This document shows positions 1-5,623 of a DNA stretch of 5,839 bases, piece after piece. The notes beneath the pieces are model-generated. The model worked only from the letters and a program-made list of their open reading frames with translations, had not been told where the DNA came from and searched no databases. Numbering within the stretch: position 1 is the stretch's first letter; every line of letters starts with the position of its first letter. The stretch lies in NCBI GenBank assembly GCA_017521875.1, contig JAFXBH010000161.1:1-5839 (forward strand), given 5' to 3'. The translations under genes were made by a program, and so were the position numbers. The stretch is from Oscillospiraceae bacterium. GTDB lineage: Bacteria > Bacillota > Clostridia > Oscillospirales > Oscillospiraceae.

Positions 1-168
1 GATGTAGGGTGCGTCCATGGCCAAGTCTCCATCGTCCCACAACATAGATGTCCAGTTAACCATATAGAAAGGTTTTTTTGTAACATTAGCGGCATCTACC
101 TGCACACCTGCGGGGATCAAAACCGCAATACAGGTCAGCACCAAAAGCATCGCAACAATTCTTTTCAT
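1..168 (-). CDS. Exported protein, N-terminal fragment (paralogue of the 926-residue surface protein)
   Basis: Partial gene: only the first 56 codons are present and the frame stays open to the left window edge. The ATG at 168-166 is preceded by AAGGAG (183-178), leaving a 9-base spacer, which fixes the start. The product begins with a typical Sec signal peptide: basic MKR, a hydrophobic core to about residue 19, then PAGVQVDAA with Ala-X-Ala style cleavage options near residues 25-27. The mature start (VTKKPFY, then W44, GDL, D52, PY) matches the downstream neighbour's start without gaps: 33 of 56 residues are identical (59 %), including both the signal peptide and the beginning of the mature domain. 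It is therefore a tandem duplicate and should share its general role as an extracytoplasmic, probably carbohydrate-directed protein. It has its own promoter (222-250). Length, anchor and any catalytic residues cannot be seen. Exported paralogue is near certain; function is not. Confidence 0.88.
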   Translation of the reverse strand, partial: MKRIVAMLLVLTCIAVLIPAGVQVDAANVTKKPFYMVNWTSMLWDDGDLAMDAPYI

Positions 169-213
169 TTCCTATTTCTCCTTTTTATATCCATTTTGAA
201 GGTCCAATAGCCC

Positions 214-231
214 TTGGTTTACTTATACCAA
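214..231. promoter_or_regulatory. Imperfect palindrome over the -10 of the left paralogue (candidate operator)
   Basis: An 18-base element has outer arms TTGGT and ACCAA and two further matching inner pairs. It covers the predicted -10 at 222-227 and the likely start site near 215. A bound protein here would block RNA polymerase. The right paralogue has a comparable but longer palindrome in the same place (3143-3163). Arms are short, so this is a candidate operator only. Confidence 0.4.
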
Positions 232-250
232 AAAAGCCAGTCTGTGTCAA
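222..250 (-). promoter_or_regulatory. Sigma-A promoter for the left paralogue
   Basis: On the minus strand a perfect -35 TTGACA (250-245) is followed by a 17-base spacer and the -10 TATAAG (227-222). The spacer ends in a run of T plus GG, exactly as in the promoter of the other paralogue. Transcription would start near 215, giving an untranslated leader of about 45 bases before the ATG at 168. It lies downstream of the terminator at 273-304, so this gene has its own transcript. Confidence 0.8.
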
Positions 251-272
251 CCCGAAATATAATATATCCAAC

Positions 273-304
273 AAAAAACAGGCACAAAAACGTGCCTGTT
301 TTTT
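273..304 (-). terminator. Intrinsic terminator of the 926-residue protein gene
   Basis: A perfect 13-bp stem (AAAAAACAGGCAC pairing with GTGCCTGTTTTTT) encloses a 6-base loop at 286-291. Its core is CAGGCAC/GTGCCTG, and on the minus strand the 3' arm ends in six T. It begins 7 bases after the stop codon at 314-312. Because the arms carry A-runs and T-runs symmetrically, it could work in both directions. It separates the two paralogous genes into different transcripts. Confidence 0.9.
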
Positions 305-311
305 AGAGAGG

Positions 312-3092
312 TTATTCAGCGTCCGTGGATTCCCCTGTCTGAGCCGCAGGCTTCTTGAAGAATTCTGTCAGCCACTTGGGTTTAATGACAAACCACAACA
401 GCGCAAACGCGCCACCGAGCAGCACCAAAATGATTACCAATACAAGCACTGCAATCTCCACATCGGACATTCTGTCCTTCTTTTCAGGAGCAGCGCCGGG
501 TTTGTTATCGGAAGGCTTGGTGGAATCGTCGTTAGGTTTATCTGCAGGATTGGTGGTGTCGATACCATCTGTAGGATTGGTACCATCCACAGGATTGGTA
601 GGATCTGTGCCGTCCACAGGAGTGGTGGGTGCAGGAGTCTGACCACCGTCATTACCGTCAGGAGGTGTTACCTGAGCAGGCGCAACCTCGGTCTTAACTG
701 TCAGCAGTACGGACTTGCCGTTTGCCTTGACTACACCGGTGTCAACACCGTCAAGGCCGGCGCCCATTCTGAACTCACCTACTAAGGTGCTGCCGTTATA
801 CACCTTGGCGATCATATCTTCTCCGGTTGCGTTCAACCAAGACAGACGGAATGCAGTATTTCCATTTCTGGACTTGGTGGCATCTACCTCAAGACCATTC
901 TCTGCATTGAATACCATAAAGTCCGTGGTGAGACCGGCAGGATACAGTTTGTAGTTATCAATATATGCCGTGCCGGTTACATTCTTGGCGGCTATGGTAA
1001 TTTCACTCACCGGCAGAGAAATGTTAGCCAACTTCTTGCCCTTCACACTGCCAAGGCTCTTGCCGCTGGCATCATATACCGCGTAATCGCTGGTGGCGTT
1101 GGTGAAATTCACTTCTCTCTTAATGGTATATGTACTACCGGCAGTTACACTGACATCGGGAATTGCTGCGTAGGAACCGCCGTTGTCGTAATACACTTTG
1201 CCGTCGGCGATCTTCACACCCAGGTCCTTATCGGAAGCGCTCAGCAGTTGCAGTTCGCCGCCGTTAGGCACAGTAACTGTTACCTGCCAGGTCTGCTGCT
1301 GGGCATATTTATCGCCTGCGGTGATATTCTTAGGCGCATTCACATTGGTGAGTTTGGTGTTGCCGCTCAAGGCCAACGCCTTGCTGCCACCGTTATTCTT
1401 CACGCTGACTGCACCGCCGGATACCTTCCAAGCATCGGTAACATCTTCTGTGAATGCTGCACCGTTTGCAAAGCCCTCAAAAGTTTCTGCGAAGGAGGGG
1501 TCTTTTTCGTAACGATCGGAAGTGCCGGTAATGACGGGCATCACATTGGCAGGGGTCTCTACCCAGTAACCGCAAGTGCCGACCTTGGAGATCTTGCTGT
1601 CGGTAATAATCTTACCCTGGGGGAAGGTTACGGTCTGACCGTTAATGGAGAAGGTGGGATCGTTGTCCTTCACCTTGAAAGATGCTACTGTTGTACCGGT
1701 AGAAGTATCCGGGCTGATACGCCAGATATTTCTGCCGTTTGCATACATACCGGAGAGCATAAATTCGTAGTTCCAGTTGCCGGGAGTCTGAATGGGTTTC
1801 CGGTCAGAGTAACCGGCTACCCGGGTCAGTTCTGCCATCAGTTCCTTAACTACATTCCACACCACTTCCGGATTGCTGGCATCGGGGTCAGAATTCTCAG
1901 CGCCGAAAGAGGCAATTTCATCATCCAAAATATAACCCAGGAAGGGCTGAGGATCCAACATACCAAGGTGATACATCAATTCGGAATAGTAAGGTGTGTT
2001 GGCGAAAGAGCCAAGGGCGGTGGGCCGGAAGTTATAGAAGGTAATCCACGCACTGAACATATTATTGGGCTCGGCTGCCAGCATATTCTTGCCTTCAACC
2101 ACCTTCCACAATGCGGTGTTAAAGGGCGTGGCTTCATATTTTGCTTCATTAAAACTATCAGGGGTATTATACTTACCAATTGCATTATCCCAAGGAGCGC
2201 TGCCGGGATAGCAAGTCGCATTGGATACATTACCGGCTTTCACAGAGTTACCGGGCAACACAATCATACTGCCATACCACTGCTTTTGCCAACCGTAACG
2301 GTCCGCTCTGCCGTAATCGTTGAACAGGGCATTAGGATAGTACTTCAGCATCGGCTCCAGAACGCATTCGTTCAAATACTCCGTCAGAAGTTCATCCAGG
2401 ACGTTATTCCAAGCATGATAGGAGATGCTATTCATACCCACTTCGGGGCACATAGAATAGATCTCAGACTTTTTGCTGTCCTGCTTGCTCTCAGGCCAGA
2501 ACTCGAAGCCAGCCTTTTCCAGTTTGGGCCGCAAAACAGTCTTATATTGAGGGTGATTTACGATGTCCCAATAGAGGGTCGTATCTCCCTTTTGATATCC
2601 CAAAGACCAAATTTCATAGGCAGCACCCAGCCAGTATTCCACGTCTGTAACGAAACCGTCCAGTTTGCCGCCAATACGACTGTATTCTGCCAAGAACATT
2701 TCCATCCAGTCCTTGACATATTGGGTGGGCTTATCAAAGTACACATACTCATCGGCCATGCCTTTGTGAAGGATATTGCCGGGTGTATTTAAGAATACAT
2801 ACCGGGTGCCTTCAGGGCGATAGTCAAACTCGTCCTTCAACTCCTGTGCCAAGCCCTTAATGCTGGAAATATTTCTCCAGCTAATAGTAGCAGGCTTTGT
2901 TGACCCGTTGTAATAACTGTCCGCAAAGTAGGGCATATCCAGTGTGAGATCGCCTTCTTCCCAATAGATAGGCAGCACATTCAACACATAGAAGGGTTCC
3001 TTTGTTACCGCAGCGGCATCTACTTGTGCGCCTGCGGGAATCAACGCCGCAATACAGGTCAACGCTAAAAATATCGCAATCATTTTCTTCAT
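312..3092 (-). CDS. Exported, membrane-anchored multidomain surface protein, putative glycan-active (family not recognised)
   Basis: 926 residues from the ATG at 3092-3090, with AAGGAG (3108-3103) 10 bases upstream. Longer in-frame starts up to 3164 fall inside the promoter and are rejected. Visible order: Sec signal peptide about 1-27; a large aromatic-rich region about 30-430 that I infer to be a TIM-barrel-like catalytic domain; a beta-rich module about 440-520 (GRNIWRISPD at 453-462, then DPTFSINGQ); a LamG/jelly-roll-like region about 533-717 ending AYIDNYKLYP; a further beta module about 724-800; a Pro/Thr/Asp/Asn linker about 803-873 with nonapeptide repeats; one membrane helix about 879-903; and a short basic tail (KPKWLTEFFKK). 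Acidic motifs GFVTDVEYW (D150, E152) and YILDDEIASFG (D390, D391, E392) could supply catalytic carboxylates; this is a guess from position and context. The neighbouring GH2 enzyme and symporter fit a glycan role. I do not recognise the family: a non-catalytic glycan-binding protein is possible. Signal, linker and anchor are clear. Confidence 0.87.
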   Translation of the reverse strand: MKKMIAIFLALTCIAALIPAGAQVDAAAVTKEPFYVLNVLPIYWEEGDLTLDMPYFADSYYNGSTKPATISWRNISSIKGLAQELKDEFDYRPEGTRYVFLNTPGNILHKGMADEYVYFDKPTQYVKDWMEMFLAEYSRIGGKLDGFVTDVEYWLGAAYEIWSLGYQKGDTTLYWDIVNHPQYKTVLRPKLEKAGFEFWPESKQDSKKSEIYSMCPEVGMNSISYHAWNNVLDELLTEYLNECVLEPMLKYYPNALFNDYGRADRYGWQKQWYGSMIVLPGNSVKAGNVSNATCYPGSAPWDNAIGKYNTPDSFNEAKYEATPFNTALWKVVEGKNMLAAEPNNMFSAWITFYNFRPTALGSFANTPYYSELMYHLGMLDPQPFLGYILDDEIASFGAENSDPDASNPEVVWNVVKELMAELTRVAGYSDRKPIQTPGNWNYEFMLSGMYANGRNIWRISPDTSTGTTVASFKVKDNDPTFSINGQTVTFPQGKIITDSKISKVGTCGYWVETPANVMPVITGTSDRYEKDPSFAETFEGFANGAAFTEDVTDAWKVSGGAVSVKNNGGSKALALSGNTKLTNVNAPKNITAGDKYAQQQTWQVTVTVPNGGELQLLSASDKDLGVKIADGKVYYDNGGSYAAIPDVSVTAGSTYTIKREVNFTNATSDYAVYDASGKSLGSVKGKKLANISLPVSEITIAAKNVTGTAYIDNYKLYPAGLTTDFMVFNAENGLEVDATKSRNGNTAFRLSWLNATGEDMIAKVYNGSTLVGEFRMGAGLDGVDTGVVKANGKSVLLTVKTEVAPAQVTPPDGNDGGQTPAPTTPVDGTDPTNPVDGTNPTDGIDTTNPADKPNDDSTKPSDNKPGAAPEKKDRMSDVEIAVLVLVIILVLLGGAFALLWFVIKPKWLTEFFKKPAAQTGESTDAE
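546..626 (-). repeat. Degenerate 9-base-multiple repeat encoding the Thr/Pro/Asp wall linker
   Basis: The plus-strand word AGGATTGGT occurs at 546, 573 and 591, and a variant AGGAGTGGT at 618. The spacings are 27, 18 and 27 bases, all multiples of 9. On the coding strand this gives repeating nonapeptide-like units around TNP-VDGT, TNPTDGID and TTNPAD (residues about 823-851). Such low-complexity repeats usually form an extended spacer between a surface domain and its membrane anchor, and unit number often varies between strains. Confidence 0.75.
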
Positions 3093-3142
3093 TTTTCTGC
3101 TTCTCCTTTTTCTGCACTCAAAACTAATACCAAGAAGATATA

Positions 3143-3163
3143 TGGTATATGATATATATACCA
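3143..3163. promoter_or_regulatory. Palindrome over the -10 of the 926-residue protein gene (candidate operator)
   Basis: Perfect 8-bp arms TGGTATAT and ATATACCA flank a 5-base centre, 21 bases in all. The element contains the predicted -10 (3155-3160) and reaches about +5, a classic repressor position. Extra half-site-like words lie on both sides (CCATAC at 3168-3173, AATACC at 3126-3131 on the plus strand). The regulator is not in the window, and the AT-rich centre makes part of the symmetry cheap. Confidence 0.5.
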
Positions 3164-3183
3164 AAAACCATACGCCAAGTCAA
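3155..3183 (-). promoter_or_regulatory. Sigma-A promoter for the 926-residue protein gene
   Basis: On the minus strand the -35 TTGACT (3183-3178) is followed by a 17-base spacer and the -10 TATATA (3160-3155). The spacer ends in TTTTTGG, as in the promoter of the left paralogue. The expected start is near 3148, which leaves about 55 bases of leader before the ATG at 3092. This excludes the in-frame ATG at 3164-3162, which lies between -35 and -10. Confidence 0.8.
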
Positions 3184-3214
3184 CAAAAAAACACACAGTA
3201 TATACAAATTTTTT

Positions 3215-3240
3215 GGGTGCGTCCTATAATGGACGCACCC
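3215..3240 (-). other. GC-rich hairpin just after the GH2 gene, without a U-run
   Basis: A perfect 10-bp inverted repeat GGGTGCGTCC/GGACGCACCC has a 6-base loop at 3225-3230. It begins 9 bases after the GH2 stop codon (3252-3250), where a terminator would be expected. On the minus strand the stem is followed by AAAAAATTTG, not by a T-run. On the plus strand it is preceded, not followed, by T. It may be a non-canonical terminator or a 3'-end stabilising structure. The stem is certain, the role uncertain. Confidence 0.6.
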
Positions 3241-3249
3241 ATAATTCAT

Positions 3250-5499
3250 TTATTCTTTCGGCGCTTTGATCTTATTGAGTTTCTTGTTCAATTTCAGCAA
3301 GTCTTCCTTGGTGAACTTGGCGTCCATCATACCGCCTGCCATAGTCAGCAGACGCAGCACAGTAAAGCCGCCCATCATACTCATCAGTTCCGGGGTCATT
3401 TCAAAGCCCATAGGCTTGGCCTTCTCACCCTTCTTGCCGCCGCCCAGCATCTTACCCATCAGTTTCATAAACAGCAATTTGCCCCGAAGGGTAGAAATCA
3501 CTGCACTCATCTTAGAGTTCAAAGACAGTCTGCCGGGTTTCTCCTCGATATCAAACCAGTTCAGGATCGCGCCAACTTCTACCAAACGGTAGTCCTCATT
3601 GAAGGTATCTACCTTACGGATGACGCTCTCATCACGGCAATCGCCGGCAACGGCTTCCAGTTTGGTCTCCCCTGCGTTGGGAACTTCAAAGTAGAAGAAA
3701 TGATCTGCCGCTTCCTTCACGCCCAGGCTCTGGCCGTTGGCAAACAGTTCCACGGTGGGCTGGTTGGAGTACACAGTCACCTTGGTCACATCCTCTACCC
3801 GGTCCACATACCGCTTGCCGCACAGGTGAACAAAGGGTTCATCGCTGAGCCATGCCTTATATGCATAGAAGGCGTCCTTCTTGTACTTGCGGTCCATAGT
3901 CATCAGACCCTTGTGGTTCTGACCGTTTTCACCGCCCTCAGCACGGGCATCGGCGCCGAAGTCGAACATATTCCACACGTGGGTTGCCCACATAAATTTC
4001 CGGGTGAACAACTGCTTGATCAGTTCCTCGTGGTAGTATGCCTGATACTCTTCGGAATAGTCGCCTTGCTTGGGGTCAGAGTTGTGCCAGTTCAGCGCCT
4101 CACAACCATACTCGGAGCAACCGATGGGAATGTTGGGATGGGTGGCGTGGAACTTATCAAACCAAGGACCGTTCATAGAGGTCTCACCGCCGTACCAACC
4201 GAAATAGTGGTTATAGGATACCACATCGGGAATCTGCAGGTAAGGGTCATCCATCTTGCACATAGAAACTGCTGCGATGGTAGTGAGTCTGGTCTTATCC
4301 ATCTCGTGGCACAAATTGTTGAGGATGCGGTGATTTTCCAGCAAGTCCTCATCGCTGCCACCGATGGAAATCTCGTTGGACAGACCCCAAACTACGATAC
4401 AGGGGTGGTTGTAGTTCTGGGTGATCAGTTCTGTCATTTGGCTGATCGTATTCTCACGGCCGGCAGGCATATGCTTAGAAATGTAAGGAATTTCCGCCCA
4501 GATCACCAAGCCTGCTTCATCACACAGATCGTAGAAGTACTGGTCGTGCTGGTAGTGGGCCAGACGAATGGTAGTTGCGCCCACTTCGCAGATCAGTTTG
4601 ATATCTTCTTCGTGGTCCTGGCGGCTCAAGGCATTGCCCTTGCCCAAACGATCCTGGTGGCGGGAAACACCACGCAGGGGGTATTCTTCTCCGTTGAGGA
4701 TAAAGCCCTTTTCCGGGTCGATCACAAAACTGCGGCAACCGAAACGGGTGCAAACACTGTCGATCACTTCGCCATTGTCGCAAAGTTCTGCCTCACAGCA
4801 GTACAGGTAAGGATCCTTACGGCCATGCCACTTATGGACATTCTCGATCACAAAGTTTGCCTTGGTTTCAGCGGACTCTACAGTGGCCACAACATTTTCT
4901 TCTTTATCGTAGATGGTGTACTTAACACGCTGACCTTCCTTGGCATTGGTCAGGAATACCTCAACCTCTACATTGGCATCGTTGCCGCTGATAATAGGCG
5001 TTACCTTAATGCCGGGTGTGCCATAGTAGTCCAGGTCAAAGTGAGATGCAGGAACAGCAATCAGATTCACATCCCGGTACAAGCCACCGTAGAAGGTGAA
5101 GTCTGCCATCTGAGGGTACACCCGGTCATTGGGAGCGTTATCCACCGCCACAACCAGCAAGGTCTTGTCGGTCAGGGCTTCGGTGATATTCACACGCCAG
5201 GTAGAATAACCGCCATCGTGGTGGGCCAAGTGCTTGCCGTTTACATACACATCGGCAGAAGAGTTGGCGCCGCGCAATTCCAAATAGTACTGCTCGCCTG
5301 CAGGCAGGTCGGCTTTGTTGATTTCTTTTGCATAGTAACAAGTGCCGCGGTGATAGTCGTTGCCGCCGTCCTGACCGTCAATGGCATTCCAGGTGTGGGG
5401 CAGATCAATTACATCCCAAGCAGCATCAATGGCTGCAGGCACTGCAGTAGCGGTCTTGGAAAAAGACCACTTGGGATTCAGACTGATAATGTTTCTCAA
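3250..5499 (-). CDS. Cytoplasmic glycoside hydrolase family 2 enzyme (beta-galactosidase / beta-glucuronidase type)
   Basis: 749 residues with no signal peptide. It should hydrolyse non-reducing-end beta-glycosides inside the cell with retention of configuration. Domains: N-terminal sugar-binding jelly roll about 1-150 (DLPHTWN 32-38, GGLYRDVNL 138-146); Ig-like domain about 155-255; TIM barrel about 257-555 (GVSRHQD 277-283); a beta domain resembling DUF4982 about 570-632; then a tail rich in Met, Lys and Gly from about 655. The acid/base is E376 in GLSNEI and the nucleophile E463 in CSEYG. NHYFGWY (430-436) and HVWNMFDFG (507-515) match active-site stretches known from this family. N528-H529-K530 matches the N-x-K element of beta-glucuronidases, but the same element occurs in other GH2 enzymes, so galactoside and glucuronide specificity both remain open. 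Start: TTG at 5499-5497, because an in-frame TAA sits at 5508-5506 and no ATG occurs before codon 131. It is longer than E. coli GUS (603) and shorter than LacZ (1024). The upstream transporter is separated by a terminator. Confidence 0.95.
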   Translation of the reverse strand: MRNIISLNPKWSFSKTATAVPAAIDAAWDVIDLPHTWNAIDGQDGGNDYHRGTCYYAKEINKADLPAGEQYYLELRGANSSADVYVNGKHLAHHDGGYSTWRVNITEALTDKTLLVVAVDNAPNDRVYPQMADFTFYGGLYRDVNLIAVPASHFDLDYYGTPGIKVTPIISGNDANVEVEVFLTNAKEGQRVKYTIYDKEENVVATVESAETKANFVIENVHKWHGRKDPYLYCCEAELCDNGEVIDSVCTRFGCRSFVIDPEKGFILNGEEYPLRGVSRHQDRLGKGNALSRQDHEEDIKLICEVGATTIRLAHYQHDQYFYDLCDEAGLVIWAEIPYISKHMPAGRENTISQMTELITQNYNHPCIVVWGLSNEISIGGSDEDLLENHRILNNLCHEMDKTRLTTIAAVSMCKMDDPYLQIPDVVSYNHYFGWYGGETSMNGPWFDKFHATHPNIPIGCSEYGCEALNWHNSDPKQGDYSEEYQAYYHEELIKQLFTRKFMWATHVWNMFDFGADARAEGGENGQNHKGLMTMDRKYKKDAFYAYKAWLSDEPFVHLCGKRYVDRVEDVTKVTVYSNQPTVELFANGQSLGVKEAADHFFYFEVPNAGETKLEAVAGDCRDESVIRKVDTFNEDYRLVEVGAILNWFDIEEKPGRLSLNSKMSAVISTLRGKLLFMKLMGKMLGGGKKGEKAKPMGFEMTPELMSMMGGFTVLRLLTMAGGMMDAKFTKEDLLKLNKKLNKIKAPKE

Positions 5500-5507
5500 A
5501 TTGTTTT

Positions 5508-5513
5508 ACCTCC
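5508..5513 (-). promoter_or_regulatory. Strong ribosome binding site that fixes the TTG start of the GH2 gene
   Basis: GGAGGT on the minus strand lies 8 bases upstream of the TTG at 5499-5497. An in-frame stop (TAA, 5508-5506) overlaps its 3' end, so translation cannot begin further upstream. The near-perfect match to anti-Shine-Dalgarno sequence compensates for the weak start codon. Confidence 0.88.
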
Positions 5514-5522
5514 GTATGTAGC

Positions 5523-5546
5523 GTGGTTCTATAATAGCAAAACCAC
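5523..5546. promoter_or_regulatory. Inverted repeat upstream of the GH2 gene (candidate operator)
   Basis: Perfect 6-bp arms GTGGTT and AACCAC flank 12 bases containing the probable -10 (5531-5536). The outer core GGTT/AACC recalls the GGT/ACC arms at the two paralogue promoters. Spacing differs between the three sites, so one shared regulator cannot be claimed. Confidence 0.4.
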
Positions 5547-5559
5547 AGGCTAAGATATG
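5531..5559 (-). promoter_or_regulatory. Weak candidate promoter of the GH2 gene
   Basis: On the minus strand a -10-like TATTAT (5536-5531) lies 17 bases downstream of CATATC (5559-5554), which matches the -35 consensus poorly. A promoter is expected here because the terminator at 5581-5617 isolates this gene from the transporter. A poor -35 would fit dependence on an activator. A perfect 12-base palindrome (AATTTGCAAATT, 5564-5575) sits just upstream of the -35 and could be an activator site. Confidence 0.35.
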
Positions 5560-5580
5560 AAATAATTTGCAAATTTCCGG

Positions 5581-5617
5581 AAAAACTGCCGCATTTGCCG
5601 AAGCAGATGCGGCAGTT
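5581..5617 (-). terminator. UUCG-capped intrinsic terminator of the transporter gene
   Basis: On the minus strand an 11-bp stem (AACTGCCGCAT with ATGCGGCAGTT), one A-C mismatch and three more pairs (TGC/GCA) close a TTCG tetraloop at 5602-5599. A run of five T covers the end of the stem (5585-5581). It begins 6 bases after the transporter stop codon at 5626-5624. UUCG loops are especially stable and common in strong terminators. Confidence 0.92.
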
Positions 5618-5623
5618 GTTTTA

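Noticed and set aside
1248..2792. Open frame of 514 codons on the plus strand inside the surface-protein gene
   Set aside because: Antisense to a gene with signal peptide, repeats and membrane anchor; the translation is not protein-like and no ribosome site precedes it.
3050..3092. Possible lipoprotein signal (Cys13 in LALTC) in the surface protein, also present in the paralogue
   Set aside because: The Cys sits in the middle of the hydrophobic core, the residue before it is Thr, and an Ala-rich cleavage region follows later. A normal Sec signal plus C-terminal anchor explains it better.
3184..3213. A/T-runs after the GH2 hairpin forming a second terminator
   Set aside because: The only pairing is an A6-8/T7 stem around a long loop, and the T-run abuts the -35 of the next gene. 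Too weak to call.
7..3240. GGGTGCGTCC at 7-16 repeats the arm of the hairpin at 3215-3240, suggesting a mobile repeat
   Set aside because: The left copy lies in codons for M-D-A-P that align with the paralogue's L-D-M-P, has no second arm, and the match ends after 12 bases. Chance is the simpler explanation.
3142..5553. Very long open frame (803 codons) on the plus strand opposite the GH2 gene
   Set aside because: It lies wholly antisense to a gene with clear GH2 catalytic motifs, its translation has no recognisable domain, and its start has no suitable ribosome site. It is a by-product of codon use on the other strand.
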